Positions 9,052 to 18,123 of a stretch of 62,582 nt of DNA are shown here, piece after piece. The position numbers and the translations under genes were made by a program. The notes under the pieces were generated by a model, which saw only the letters and a list, made by a program, of their open reading frames with translations, had not been told where the DNA came from and did no database searches. The first letter of the stretch is position 1. Every line of letters begins with the position of its first letter. The stretch comes from Halomonas sp. (lineage in GTDB: Bacteria > Pseudomonadota > Gammaproteobacteria > Pseudomonadales > Halomonadaceae): NCBI RefSeq assembly GCF_014859505.1, contig NZ_JACUUD010000005.1, forward strand, positions 1-62,582, written 5' to 3'.

Positions 9052-10191
9052 TTGTCGCACAAGGTCCTGCATATCTGCCTCTCCAGCGGCTGGGGCGGAC
9101 TGGAAATGTATCCGTCACGGATTATACCCGAGCTGGCCCGCCAGGGGTGGCAGAGCCACGGCCTGGCCCTGGCCGGCTCCCGGGTCGCCGAGAGCTTCCG
9201 CGAGGCCGGCGTCGAGCCGCTGACCCTGGCCTCGAAGGGGCGGGCGCTGCTGGCCATGGGCCGCGTGCTGGCCTATCTGAAGGCTCACGACATCGGTGTG
9301 ATCCACTGCCACAAGTCCAGCGACCTGCGCCTGGGGGCCCTGCTGGCGAGTCTCAGGCCGTCGCTCAGGCTCTTCTTCACCGACCATATGGGGGTCACCC
9401 GGCCCAAGAAGGATCCCTACCATCGCTGGGCCTACGGGCGAGTGACCCGGCTCTTCTCCATCAGCGAGGCGACCCGCCAGCGCAACCTGGCGGCCTTCCC
9501 GCTGCCCGCCGAGCGCATCCGCCGCCTCTACCTGGGCATCGACCCCGCTCCCTATGCGCCACGCCTCGATGATGAGGCGCGTGCCGCGCTGCGCCGCGAG
9601 CTGGGGGTGCCCGAGGGGGCCGTGGCCATCGGCCTGCCGGGGCGGTTGACGCCGGGCAAGGGCCAGGAAGTTTGGATAGAGGCGCTGGCTCGCCTGGCCG
9701 CGATGAATCCCGAGCTTGCCTGGCACGGGGTGCTCATCGGCGGCCTGACGGCAGAGGAGGGCAGCGACGAGGCCCATGTGGCTGCCCTGCGCCGGCGCAT
9801 CGATGAACTGGGGCTCGCGTCACGCATCGCCTTCACCGGCTTTCGCCGCGACCTGCCGCGGCTGTTCGAGGCGCTGGACATCGTCTGCGTGCCCTCGCGC
9901 AACGAGGCCTTCGGCCTGACGGTGATCGAGGCCATGGCGGCCGGCAAGGCGGTCATCGGCAGCGACAGCGGGGCGATTCCCGAGCTGCTCGATGCCGAGA
10001 CGGGGCGCCTGGCGGCCCCCGAGGACGCCGCGGCCTGGGCCGCCGCCCTGGCCGAGCTGGCCGGTGACGACGACCTGCGCCAGCGCCTGGGGCAGGCGGC
10101 AAGGCACCGTGTCGAGTGCGACTTTACCCTGGCGGCCCATGTGGCCAGCCTGGTCGAGGAGTATGCCGGACCGGCTCAGGCCTCCCCGTAG
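9052..10191 (+). CDS. GT4 glycosyltransferase, LPS core type
   Basis: This 379-residue GT-B enzyme has the N-terminal glycine-rich loop HICLSSGWGGLEMYPSRI and the C-terminal GT4 donor-binding region PSRNEAFGLTVIEAMAAGKA, with the conserved Glu-x7-Glu pattern. A GLPGRLTPGKGQ segment starts the second Rossmann domain. The start is a TTG supported by AGGAG at 9041-9045. It most likely extends the LPS core or a related envelope glycan, given its neighbours. It diverges from the GT9 gene with 38 bases between starts, and its 3' end overlaps the KDO-kinase gene by 16 bases. Donor and acceptor are unknown. Confidence 0.8.
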   Translation: MSHKVLHICLSSGWGGLEMYPSRIIPELARQGWQSHGLALAGSRVAESFREAGVEPLTLASKGRALLAMGRVLAYLKAHDIGVIHCHKSSDLRLGALLASLRPSLRLFFTDHMGVTRPKKDPYHRWAYGRVTRLFSISEATRQRNLAAFPLPAERIRRLYLGIDPAPYAPRLDDEARAALRRELGVPEGAVAIGLPGRLTPGKGQEVWIEALARLAAMNPELAWHGVLIGGLTAEEGSDEAHVAALRRRIDELGLASRIAFTGFRRDLPRLFEALDIVCVPSRNEAFGLTVIEAMAAGKAVIGSDSGAIPELLDAETGRLAAPEDAAAWAAALAELAGDDDLRQRLGQAARHRVECDFTLAAHVASLVEEYAGPAQASP

Positions 10192-10886
10192 CCCCGCCGT
10201 ATGAAGGTCATGGCATCACTGGCGCCGAACTTCACCAGCGAGCGTTCGAGGCGTGCCAGGTTGGCGGCCTGCCAGGCGCCCTTCGGGCGCAGCCGACAGC
10301 GGTCCAGGTCGATCAGCCAGACGCGCGGCGCCTCGTCCACCAGCAGGTTGCGGGCGTTGAGGTCCACGTGGTCGAGGCCGGCGTCGTGAAAGCGGCGGAG
10401 CGTCCGGCCCACCTCGGCGAGCAGCGCCTCGCTTGCCCGGCGAGTCTCGAGCAGGTCGGCCAGGGCACGGGCGCCGGGAATGCGTTCGGTGATCAGGGCG
10501 GCCTCGTAGGTGAGGCCATGACGGGTGACGGCGGCCGCCACCGGCCGGGGCACCGGCAGGCCGCGCTCGTGAAGGGTGGCGGTCAGGCGCAGTTCGCGAA
10601 AGGCGCGGGTCTGCTCGAGACCGGTCCACAGGTAGCGCCTCGCGCTGAGCCGGGCGATCAGGCCGCCGCGGCGGTAGGGGCGCAGCACCCACTCGTGGCC
10701 GTTGCCGGCGTCCAGGAAGAGGCTGGCGCCACGCCCCGGCGCCTCGCCGGTGACGCGCCCCTGGCCCTGCCAGTGGTCGGGGTCGGCGAGCAGCGGGCCG
10801 GGGGGCGCGTCGGCGGCGGCGTCACATAAACGCTCCGCATCATATAGAATGAAAACCTTTCCCGCTCGACACGTTGCCAACCCCAT
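10176..10886 (-). CDS. kdkA: 3-deoxy-D-manno-octulosonic acid (KDO) kinase
   Basis: This 236-residue protein belongs to the WaaP/KdkA lipopolysaccharide kinase family, which phosphorylates KDO or heptose in the inner core with ATP. The kinase-like active site is HVDLNARN (H173, D175, N180), followed by WLIDLDRCR (D193, D195). An invariant Lys-like region near EWVLRPYRRGG starts the fold. Length matches Haemophilus KdkA. The ATG at 10886 overlaps by two bases the likely start codon of the divergent GT9 gene, and the 3' end overlaps the GT4 gene by 16 bases. No SD sequence is obvious. Confidence 0.85.
   Translation of the reverse strand: MGLATCRAGKVFILYDAERLCDAAADAPPGPLLADPDHWQGQGRVTGEAPGRGASLFLDAGNGHEWVLRPYRRGGLIARLSARRYLWTGLEQTRAFRELRLTATLHERGLPVPRPVAAAVTRHGLTYEAALITERIPGARALADLLETRRASEALLAEVGRTLRRFHDAGLDHVDLNARNLLVDEAPRVWLIDLDRCRLRPKGAWQAANLARLERSLVKFGASDAMTFIRRGYGEA
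10843..10850 (+). promoter_or_regulatory. Candidate -10 element inside the kdkA 5' coding region
   Basis: TATAGAAT stands about 35 bases upstream of the GT9 start at 10885 and reads toward it. No good -35 box is present. If real, the promoter of the LPS operon lies inside the first 15 codons of the opposite-strand kdkA gene. Confidence 0.35.
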
Positions 10887-11988
10887 GAAGCATCCTCTGC
10901 CTGCTCAACCCCGGCACATCGGCGTGCTGCGACTCTCCGCTCTGGGCGATGTCTGCAACCTGGTACCGACGGTTCGCGCCCTGCAGCGCCAGTGGCCCGA
11001 GGCGCGCATCACCTGGATCATCGGCAAGGGCGAGCACAGTCTACTGGCCGGCCTCTCCGGGGTCGAGTTCGTGGTCTACGACAAGGCCACCGGGCTTGCC
11101 GGCATGCGTGCGCTGTGGCGTGAGCTGGCCGACACCCGTTTCGACGTGCTGCTGCACATGCAGCAGGCGCTGCGCGCCAGCGTGCTCTCGCTCGGCCTCA
11201 AGGCCGAGGTGCGGGTGGGCTATGACAGGGCGCGCGCCAAGGACGCCCAGCACTGGTTCACCCATCGCCAGCTGGCGCCCCACTCCCGGGCCCACGTGCT
11301 GGACTCCTTCCTGGACTTCGCCCGCCTGCTGGGGGTGGAGGACCTCTCCCTGGCGTGGGACCTGCCGGTGCCCGATGCGGCCTTCGACGAGGCCCGGACG
11401 CTGACCGGGGACGCCCCCTACTTGCTGATGAGCCCCTGCGCCAACCCGCGGCTGCGCAACTTCCGCAACTGGTCCGCCGAGGGCTATGCGGCAGTGATCC
11501 AGCACGCCTGGCAGCAGCGCGGCCTGCCGACCCTGCTCACCGGCGGCGGCAGCACCGAGGAGCGCGAGATGGGCGAGCGGATCCAGTCGCTGTGCGAGCC
11601 CGGCTCGGTGATCGACGCCATCGGCGGCACCTCCCTGAAGGGACTGCTGGCGCTGATTGCCCGGGCCCGCGCCGTCATCGCCCCGGACTCCGGGCCGGTG
11701 CACATGGCCAACGCCATGGGCACGCCGGTGGTGGGGCTCTTCGCCACCACCAACCTCGACCGTTCCGGACCCTACTGCTGGCGGGAGTTTGTGGTCAATC
11801 GCTACCCGGATGCCGTGCGCACCTACCTGCACAAGTCCCTGGAGGAGGTCTCCTGGGGACAGCGGGTGCGCCACCCCGACGCCATGTCGCTGATCCACGC
11901 CGAGGATGTGATCGAGCGCCTGGAGGCGGTGCTCGACCACGCCGCCGCCACCCACCCGGAAAGGGAGCTGCCCGACGATGAAACTTGA
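10885..11988 (+). CDS. Heptosyltransferase-family (GT9) glycosyltransferase, first gene of the hldE-waaA operon
   Basis: This 367-residue GT9 protein has [21 protein letters not shown] at its N-terminus and [19 protein letters not shown] in the donor-binding domain, the hallmarks of heptosyltransferase I-like enzymes. [17 protein letters not shown] supports the family. It may be the WaaC-equivalent that adds the first heptose to KDO, since no other gene in the block is a better candidate, but this is inference. A start 36 bases upstream (10849) is possible. Its end overlaps hldE by 11 bases, so it is translationally coupled to it. Confidence 0.82.
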   Translation: MKHPLPAQPRHIGVLRLSALGDVCNLVPTVRALQRQWPEARITWIIGKGEHSLLAGLSGVEFVVYDKATGLAGMRALWRELADTRFDVLLHMQQALRASVLSLGLKAEVRVGYDRARAKDAQHWFTHRQLAPHSRAHVLDSFLDFARLLGVEDLSLAWDLPVPDAAFDEARTLTGDAPYLLMSPCANPRLRNFRNWSAEGYAAVIQHAWQQRGLPTLLTGGGSTEEREMGERIQSLCEPGSVIDAIGGTSLKGLLALIARARAVIAPDSGPVHMANAMGTPVVGLFATTNLDRSGPYCWREFVVNRYPDAVRTYLHKSLEEVSWGQRVRHPDAMSLIHAEDVIERLEAVLDHAAATHPERELPDDET

Positions 11989-13408
11989 TCTGACCGCCCT
12001 GGAGCGCTCACGCCTGCTGGTGGTGGGTGACGTCATGCTCGACCGCTACTGGCACGGCGGCACCTCGCGGATCTCCCCCGAGGCGCCGGTGCCGGTGGTG
12101 CGGGTAGAGCAGAGCGAGGACCGCCCCGGCGGCGCCGCCAACGTGGCGCTCAACATCGCCTCCCTGGGCGCCCGGGCCGACCTGGCCGGGCTGGTAGGAG
12201 ACGACGACAACGCCGACCGCCTGGTGTCCCGCCTGGAAGATGCCGGAGTGGGCACTCACTTCGCGCGCAGCCCCGGCATTCCCACCATCACCAAGCTGCG
12301 GGTGATGAGCCGCAACCAGCAGTTGATCCGCCTCGACTTCGAGGAGGGTCTTGGCGAGGTGGATACCTCGGCCCTGCTGGCCCTGGTCGAGGCAGCGCTG
12401 CCCGAGGCCGACCTGGTGATCCTCTCCGACTACGGCAAGGGCACCCTGAACCGCGTCCAGGAGCTGATCCGCCTGGTGCGCGCCAGCGGCAAGCGGGTAC
12501 TGGTGGATCCCAAGGGCAGCGACTTCTCCCGCTACCGCGGGGCCAGCGTGATCACCCCCAACCTGGCGGAGTTCGAGGCGGTCATGGGCCACTGCCGCGA
12601 CGACGCCGAGCTGGCCGAACGCGGCGAGGCGCTGCGCGTCGAGCTCGAGCTCGAGGCACTGCTGATCACCCGCAGCGAGAAGGGCATGACCCTGATCCGC
12701 GAGGGACACGAGCCGCTGCACCTGCCGACCCGGGCACGGGAGGTCTATGACGTCACCGGCGCCGGCGACACCGTGATCGGCGTGCTGGGCCTGGCGCTGG
12801 CCGCCGGCCACGCCTTCCCCGAGGCGATGACCCTGGCCAACCTGGCCGCCGGCCTGGTGGTGGCCAAGCAGGGCACCGCGACCCTCTCGATCGCCGAGCT
12901 CTACACCGCCCTGCACGGCGACAAGCTGGCCGAGTTCGGGGTGATCGAGGAGGCGCCGCTGATCGAGGCGGTACGCGCCGCCCAGGCCCGCGGCGAGCGG
13001 GTGGTGATGACCAACGGCTGCTTCGACATCCTCCATGCCGGCCACGTGGCCTACCTGGAGCAGGCGCGCCGGCTCGGCGACCGGCTGATCGTGGCGGTCA
13101 ATGACGACGCCTCCATCGCCCGCCTCAAGGGGCCCAAGCGCCCCATCAACCCCCTGGCGCGGCGCATGCAGGTGCTGGCCGGTCTCGGCGCCGTGGACTG
13201 GGTGGTGCCCTTCGCCGAGGATACCCCCCAGCGGCTGATCGAGGCGGTGCTGCCCGACGTCCTCGTCAAGGGCGGCGACTACCGCCCCGAGCAGATCGCC
13301 GGCGGTGAGGCGGTGCGCCAGGCCGGCGGCGAGGTGAAGGTGCTGGGCTTCGAGGATGGCGTCTCCACTACGGCGATGATCTCCACCATCCTCGACCGCG
13401 AGGCCTGA
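11978..13408 (+). CDS. hldE: Bifunctional heptose 7-phosphate kinase / heptose 1-phosphate adenylyltransferase
   Basis: This 476-residue fusion carries out two steps of ADP-heptose synthesis. The N-terminal PfkB-type kinase (residues 1 to about 318) has [11 protein letters not shown] (49-59) and the catalytic TGAGDT motif (259-264). The C-terminal nucleotidyltransferase has [13 protein letters not shown] (344-356) with the HxGH signature. The length equals E. coli HldE (477). The start overlaps the upstream GT9 gene, and the stop overlaps waaA (TGATG), so three genes are tightly coupled. Confidence 0.97.
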   Translation: MKLDLTALERSRLLVVGDVMLDRYWHGGTSRISPEAPVPVVRVEQSEDRPGGAANVALNIASLGARADLAGLVGDDDNADRLVSRLEDAGVGTHFARSPGIPTITKLRVMSRNQQLIRLDFEEGLGEVDTSALLALVEAALPEADLVILSDYGKGTLNRVQELIRLVRASGKRVLVDPKGSDFSRYRGASVITPNLAEFEAVMGHCRDDAELAERGEALRVELELEALLITRSEKGMTLIREGHEPLHLPTRAREVYDVTGAGDTVIGVLGLALAAGHAFPEAMTLANLAAGLVVAKQGTATLSIAELYTALHGDKLAEFGVIEEAPLIEAVRAAQARGERVVMTNGCFDILHAGHVAYLEQARRLGDRLIVAVNDDASIARLKGPKRPINPLARRMQVLAGLGAVDWVVPFAEDTPQRLIEAVLPDVLVKGGDYRPEQIAGGEAVRQAGGEVKVLGFEDGVSTTAMISTILDREA

Positions 13409-14709
13409 TGGGCTGGCCCCGGGCCCTCTACTCGGCGGCGCTGCTGGCCCTGGCGCCGCTGGTCTGGCGGCGCATACGACGTGAGCATGCGCTCACTGAC
13501 GCCCGCGGGGGGGCTGGCGAGAGTCCCCGGACCCTGCGCCTGGGGCGCATTCCCCCGACGCCGCCCGGCGAGCCCATGCTGTGGCTGCACTGCGCCTCCG
13601 TGGGCGAGGTGCTGGCGGCCCGCCCGCTGCTCGAGGCGCTGCTCGAGCGCTACCCCGGGCACCGCCTCACCCTCACCACCATGACCGCCACCGGGGCCGA
13701 GCGCGCCCGGGCCCTGGCGGCATCCCGGGACGACGGGCGCCTCGTCCACCGCTTCGTGCCGCTGGACTTTCCCGCCGCGGCGGCGCGTTTTGTCACCCGG
13801 CTGCGCCCGGCGCTGGCGCTCTTCTTCGAGACCGAGCTGTGGCCCAACCTGCTCCACGCCTGCCACCGGCAGGGGGTACCGGTGGCGGTGGTCAACGGCC
13901 GGCTCTCGCCCGGGGCCTTCCGCGGCTATCGTCGCCTGCGCCCGCTGATGCACGAGGCGCTGGCCTGCGTCGACTGGCTGGCGGCCAAGTCGAGCGCCGA
14001 CGCCGAGCGCTTCCGGGGACTCGGCATGGCGGCCGAGCGCACCGCCGTGGTGGGCTCGCTCAAGTTCGACATCGGGACGGATGACGTGGCTCGTGAGGTG
14101 AGTGAGCGCTTGCGCACCCGGTTCGGCGATCGCCCGGTGTGGGTGGCCGGCTCCACCCACGAGGGGGAGGAGGCGGCGCTGCTGGCCGCCCATGCGCGAC
14201 TTCGCGAAGCTCATCCCGAGGTGCTGCTGGTGCTGGTGCCACGACATCCCCAGCGCTTCGATGCCGTGGCGGTGCTCTGCGAGCAGGCGGGCATGCCAGC
14301 GGCTCGCCGCTCCCGGGACGAATGGCCCACGGCCACCACGGCCGTCTACCTGGGCGACACTATGGGAGAGCTGCTGGCGCTCTATGGCGCGGCGGATCTC
14401 GCCTTCGTGGGGGGAAGCCTGGTGCCGATCGGCGGCCACAACCTGCTGGAGCCCGCGGCGCTGGGCGTGCCGGTGCTCACCGGGCCGGCGCTTGCCAACT
14501 TCGAGGAGGTGGCCGAGGTGCTGCGCGAGGCCGAAGCCCTGGTGGAGGTGGCCGACGAGGCGGCGCTGGCCGCCGCCCTGGCGGCGCTCTTCGCCGACCC
14601 CGCCGAGCAGCGCCGGCTCGGCGAGGCGGGCCGCGCCGTGGTGGCGGCCAACCGCGGCGCGCTGGTGCGCACACTCGAGGGCCTGGCGCGGCTGCTGCCG
14701 GTGAAGTGA
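13408..14709 (+). CDS. waaA: 3-deoxy-D-manno-octulosonic acid transferase
   Basis: This 433-residue GT30 enzyme attaches KDO to lipid A on the inner membrane. A hydrophobic N-terminal anchor (ALYSAALLALAPLVW) is followed by LHCASVGEV with the catalytic Glu and LTLTTMTATGAERA. GGSLVPIGGHNLLEP (about residue 332 on) is the CMP-KDO binding signature. The start codon overlaps the hldE stop. Because a KDO kinase is encoded 2.5 kb upstream, this may be a monofunctional transferase that adds one KDO, as in Haemophilus, though sequence alone does not prove it. Confidence 0.95.
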   Translation: MGWPRALYSAALLALAPLVWRRIRREHALTDARGGAGESPRTLRLGRIPPTPPGEPMLWLHCASVGEVLAARPLLEALLERYPGHRLTLTTMTATGAERARALAASRDDGRLVHRFVPLDFPAAAARFVTRLRPALALFFETELWPNLLHACHRQGVPVAVVNGRLSPGAFRGYRRLRPLMHEALACVDWLAAKSSADAERFRGLGMAAERTAVVGSLKFDIGTDDVAREVSERLRTRFGDRPVWVAGSTHEGEEAALLAAHARLREAHPEVLLVLVPRHPQRFDAVAVLCEQAGMPAARRSRDEWPTATTAVYLGDTMGELLALYGAADLAFVGGSLVPIGGHNLLEPAALGVPVLTGPALANFEEVAEVLREAEALVEVADEAALAAALAALFADPAEQRRLGEAGRAVVAANRGALVRTLEGLARLLPVK

Positions 14710-14734
14710 GGGCTCGCTTCGCCGGCGGGGCAGA

Positions 14735-15424
14735 TCAGGCGGGGGTCAGTCGCTCCACGCCGCTCTCCGCTCCCAGCAGCAGCACGTCGGCGCCGCGGGC
14801 AGCGAACAGGCCGTTGGTGACCACGCCGACGATGGCGTTGATCCTGGCCTCCATGGCCACCGGGTCGTCGATCATGAACTCGAAGCAGTCGATGATCTGG
14901 TTGCCGTTGTCGGTCACCACCCCCTCGCGATAGACCGGATCGGCGCCCAGCTTGACCAGTTCCCGGGCCACGTAGGAGCGCGCCATGGGGATCACCTCCA
15001 CCGGGAGCGGGAACTCGCCCAGCCGCTCGACCTTCTTGGAGGCGTCGGCGATGCAGATGAACTTCTCGGCGCAGGCGGCGACGATCTTCTCCCGGGTCAG
15101 AGCCGCGCCGCCGCCCTTGATCATGTGAAGGTGAGCGTTCACTTCGTCGGCGCCGTCGATGTAGAAGGGCACGGTGCCCACGCTGTTGAGCTCGAACACC
15201 TCGATGCCGTGGCCGCGCAGCCGCTCGGCACTGGCCTCGGAGCTCGCCACCGCGCCCTTGAAGTCGTCGCGCAGGGCGGCCAGCCTGTCGATGAACAGAT
15301 TGGCGGTGGAGCCGGTGCCGATGCCGAGCACGGTGCTGCGCGAAAGCCAGGGGGTGATCTCGTCGATGGCGGCCGCGGCCACGGCGTCCTTCAGCTGATC
15401 TTGGGATAGGCCGGCCTGGGTCAT
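14735..15424 (-). CDS. rpiA: Ribose-5-phosphate isomerase A
   Basis: This 229-residue enzyme interconverts ribose 5-phosphate and ribulose 5-phosphate in the pentose phosphate pathway. The phosphate-binding loop [15 protein letters not shown] is near residue 30, IDGADEVN carries active-site Asp residues, and [14 protein letters not shown] supplies the catalytic Glu. The ATG at 15424 is preceded by AAGGAGA at a good distance, so longer upstream readings are not needed. It is convergent with waaA (25 bases between stops) and divergent from ilvA. Confidence 0.96.
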   Translation of the reverse strand: MTQAGLSQDQLKDAVAAAAIDEITPWLSRSTVLGIGTGSTANLFIDRLAALRDDFKGAVASSEASAERLRGHGIEVFELNSVGTVPFYIDGADEVNAHLHMIKGGGAALTREKIVAACAEKFICIADASKKVERLGEFPLPVEVIPMARSYVARELVKLGADPVYREGVVTDNGNQIIDCFEFMIDDPVAMEARINAIVGVVTNGLFAARGADVLLLGAESGVERLTPA

Positions 15425-15615
15425 GGGGCGCTCTCCTTGGGTGGGGTGAATCGGCGGAATGGATGGGACAGTAAACCGGGCGCCATTATAGGCCAGCCGA
15501 GCCCGTCTGCCGATGGCGCGCGCTGGACGCCATGTGGGCCGGGATGCTACCAATAGGGGTTCTCTGCAGTGCAGCAACCGTCTGGCGCCCCGCGTCACGC
15601 CTCTGGGATATCAGG

Positions 15616-17130
15616 ATGCTCGAAGCTACCGTCAAGAAGATTCTCCAGGCCCGGGTTTACGAAGCCGCCCGGGAAACGCCGATCTCCCCGGCTCCCTTCC
15701 TCTCCCGCCGCTTCAACAACACCATTCTGATCAAGCGCGAGGACCTCCAGCCGGTCTACTCCTTCAAGATTCGTGGCGCCTACAACAAGATGGCCCAGCT
15801 CAGCGAGGCCCAGAAGGCCAATGGCGTGATCGCGGCATCCGCCGGCAACCACGCTCAGGGGCTGGCCATGGCGGCGAAGCAGATGGGCGTCAAGGCGGTG
15901 ATCGTGATGCCTCGCATCACCCCGGAGATCAAGGTCCAGGCGGTGCGCGCCCGTGGCGCCAAGGTGGTGCTCAAGGGCGATGCCTTCTCCGCGGCCGCCG
16001 AGCATGCTCAGGAGCTGGTTCGTGAGCACGGTTACACCTATATCCCGCCCTTCGACGACATCGACGTGATCGCCGGCCAGGGCACCGTGGCCGTGGAGAT
16101 CCTGCGCCAGCACGCCGGCCCGTTGGACGCCATCTTCGTGCCGGTGGGCGGCGGCGGCCTGATCGCCGGGGTGGCCGCCTACGTCAAGTACCTGCGCCCG
16201 GACATCAAGGTGATCGGCGTCGAATCCGAGGACAGCGCCTGCCTCAAGGCGGCCATGGAGGCCGGCCGGCGAGTAACCCTGGAGCAGGTCGGGGTGTTCG
16301 CCGAGGGGGTGGCCGTGGCGCAGATCGGCAAGGTGCCCTTCTCCATCATTCGCGACCTGATCGATGATGTCATCACCGTCAACACCGACGAGATGTGTGC
16401 CGCGGTGAAGGACATCTTCGAGGATACCCGGGCGGTTGCGGAGACCTCCGGCGCCCTGTCGCTGGCGGGCCTCAAGAAGTACGTGCAGCAGACCGGCGCC
16501 GAGGAACAGACCCTGCTGTGCATCAACTCCGGCGCCAACACCAACTTCGACCGCCTGCAGCACATCGCCGAGCGCACCGAACTCGGCGAGCAGCGCGAGG
16601 CGATCCTCGCCGTGACCATTCCCGAGAAGCCCGGCAGCTTCAAGAAGTTCTGCAAGATCATCGGCAAGCGCATGGTCACCGAGTTCAACTACCGTTATGC
16701 GGACCCGGAAAACGCCCATATCTTCGTCGGTGTCCAGGTCAAGCCGGGAGGCGAGGATCGTCAGGCGGTGACCGACCGGCTGCGGGAGGCGGGCTACCCT
16801 GTGGAGGACCTCACCGACAACGAGCTGGCCAAGCTGCATATCCGCCATCTGGGGGGCGGCCGCCCCAAGGAGCACTTCGATGAGGAGGTCTACCGCTTCG
16901 AGTTTCCGGAACGCCCCGGGGCGCTGATGAACTTCCTCACCCACCTGCCCCACGACTGGAACATCTCGCTGTTTCATTACCGTAATCATGGCGCCGCCTA
17001 TGGGCGGGTGCTGGTGGGCATGCAGATCCCCAACGGCGACCGCTCCCACGTCGAGGAGCACTTCGACGAGATCGGCTATCGCTACTGGAAGGAAACCGAC
17101 AACGCCGCCTACCGGCTGTTCATGGCCTGA
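15616..17130 (+). CDS. ilvA: Threonine ammonia-lyase, biosynthetic
   Basis: This 504-residue PLP enzyme deaminates threonine to 2-oxobutanoate, the first step of isoleucine synthesis. The PLP lysine lies in SFKIRGAYNKM (K51), and VGGGGLIAGVA binds the cofactor phosphate. The C-terminal 180 residues contain the two ACT-like regulatory domains (EKPGSFKKFCK and ERPGALMNFL) that sense isoleucine, so this is the allosteric biosynthetic form. The ATG at 15616 matches the usual N-terminus. It forms a divergent pair with rpiA. Confidence 0.96.
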   Translation: MLEATVKKILQARVYEAARETPISPAPFLSRRFNNTILIKREDLQPVYSFKIRGAYNKMAQLSEAQKANGVIAASAGNHAQGLAMAAKQMGVKAVIVMPRITPEIKVQAVRARGAKVVLKGDAFSAAAEHAQELVREHGYTYIPPFDDIDVIAGQGTVAVEILRQHAGPLDAIFVPVGGGGLIAGVAAYVKYLRPDIKVIGVESEDSACLKAAMEAGRRVTLEQVGVFAEGVAVAQIGKVPFSIIRDLIDDVITVNTDEMCAAVKDIFEDTRAVAETSGALSLAGLKKYVQQTGAEEQTLLCINSGANTNFDRLQHIAERTELGEQREAILAVTIPEKPGSFKKFCKIIGKRMVTEFNYRYADPENAHIFVGVQVKPGGEDRQAVTDRLREAGYPVEDLTDNELAKLHIRHLGGGRPKEHFDEEVYRFEFPERPGALMNFLTHLPHDWNISLFHYRNHGAAYGRVLVGMQIPNGDRSHVEEHFDEIGYRYWKETDNAAYRLFMA

Positions 17131-17218
17131 TCGGGCGTCGCTGCATGGGTAAGCGCTGACTCGCGCCCTGTGCCATGGCCGCCGGGTGTTTCAAACTGTA
17201 AGCGTTGGGGAAGGGTGG

Positions 17219-17247
17219 TTGTCGAGGACGTGGAATGGTCCTATAGT
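17219..17247 (+). promoter_or_regulatory. Sigma-70-type promoter of the 31-residue peptide gene
   Basis: TTGTCG (17219-17224) and TATAGT (17242-17247) are separated by exactly 17 bases, a good sigma-70 layout. The predicted transcript starts near 17254, about 26 bases before the small gene. Confidence 0.75.
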
Positions 17248-17269
17248 CTCGGCCAGTTCTACCCCCTAC

Positions 17270-17273
17270 GGAG
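17270..17273 (+). promoter_or_regulatory. Shine-Dalgarno sequence of the small peptide gene
   Basis: GGAG is 3 bases from ATG at 17277 and 6 bases from ATG at 17280, so the second of two adjacent Met codons is the better start. Confidence 0.6.
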
Positions 17274-17279
17274 TCGATG

Positions 17280-17375
17280 ATGAAGCGCAAGCCCGATCTG
17301 GTCATGGCACTGGTGCTGCTGTTCGGTATCGGCCTGGTGGCAACCGGTTACGCCCAGGCACTGGCGGGAAGCTGA
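17280..17375 (+). CDS. Predicted 31-residue single-pass membrane peptide, function unknown
   Basis: The peptide begins MKRKPDLVMALVLLFGIG and ends YAQALAGS. Two basic residue pairs precede one hydrophobic helix (about residues 8-24), giving a predicted cytoplasm-in topology; a signal-peptide-like reading with an AQA site is also possible but would leave only a few residues. It has its own complete transcription unit: a TTGTCG-N17-TATAGT promoter, a GGAG site and a strong hairpin terminator 45 bases after the stop. That context is much better than chance for so short a frame. I do not recognise a family and assign no function. Confidence 0.65.
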   Translation: MKRKPDLVMALVLLFGIGLVATGYAQALAGS

Positions 17376-17419
17376 GCCCGGCGAGGCGGCCGTCAGCGCC
17401 ATGACCCGAGACTGCCAGC

Positions 17420-17453
17420 AAACGGGGCGATGCCGAGAGGCATCGCCCCGTTT
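17420..17453. terminator. Bidirectional hairpin terminator
   Basis: AAACGGGGCGATGCC (17420-17434) pairs perfectly over 15 bp with GGCATCGCCCCGTTT (17439-17453) around a GAGA loop. It lies between the small peptide gene and the convergent 5-formyl-THF ligase gene, and T tracts on both strands allow it to serve both. Confidence 0.9.
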
Positions 17454-17470
17454 GTCGTTGTGGGGCGGCG

Positions 17471-18115
17471 TCAGGGCCGAATGACCCGGGCATCGCTGAC
17501 GATGGCATCCAGCGGCACGTCCCAGGGCTCCACCGGCAGGGAGGCGACCCGCTGGCATTCGTGGGCCAGGCCGATAAGCCTTGGCCGCGGGCCGGGGCGG
17601 CGGGTGAAGGCCAGGCTGCGGTCGTAGAAGCCGCCGCCCATGCCCATGCGCTGCCCTGCCTCGTCGAAGCCCACCAGCGGCAGCAGGATCAGGTCCAGAG
17701 CCCAGGCGGGAAGGCGCCTGGCGCGGTGGGCGCCGTGGCGTGTCTCGGGCTCCGGGATGCCGTAGCGGTTGGTCGCCATGGGGGTGTCGGGGTGGTAGTG
17801 GACGAACCACAGCCGGTTGCGGGAGAGCGGCCGCAGCACCGGCAGGTGGACGCGGGCGCCGCGACAACGCAGCCAGCCGATCAGCGGCGTCGGGTCGATC
17901 TCGGCATCGTTGGGCAGGTAGAGGGCGACACGCCGGGCGCGCTGCACCTCCGGCAGCCGGCGCAGCCGGCGGCACAGGCGTTCACTGGCCGCCTGGCGCT
18001 GCTGCGGGGTCAGGCCACGACGACGTCGACGTAGCTCGCGGCGCAGGGCCTGTCGAGAACCGTCGAAGGATTCGATAAGAAGGGTTGCGGCTGGTGTCGT
18101 CATGAGGTGGGTCAT
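17471..18115 (-). CDS. 5-formyltetrahydrofolate cyclo-ligase family protein
   Basis: This 214-residue protein belongs to the YgfA/MTHFS family, which turns 5-formyl-THF into 5,10-methenyl-THF with ATP. Support comes from RQALRRELRRRRRGL (basic N-terminus), ARRVALYLPNDAEIDPTPLI, and the nucleotide-binding GMGGGFYDRSLAF near residue 150. It lies directly downstream of the 6S RNA gene on the same strand, an arrangement conserved in many gammaproteobacteria where both are often co-transcribed. The start at 18115 or the Met four codons later (18103) are both possible; neither has a strong SD. Confidence 0.9.
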   Translation of the reverse strand: MTHLMTTPAATLLIESFDGSRQALRRELRRRRRGLTPQQRQAASERLCRRLRRLPEVQRARRVALYLPNDAEIDPTPLIGWLRCRGARVHLPVLRPLSRNRLWFVHYHPDTPMATNRYGIPEPETRHGAHRARRLPAWALDLILLPLVGFDEAGQRMGMGGGFYDRSLAFTRRPGPRPRLIGLAHECQRVASLPVEPWDVPLDAIVSDARVIRP

Positions 18116-18123
18116 GGCAGACG

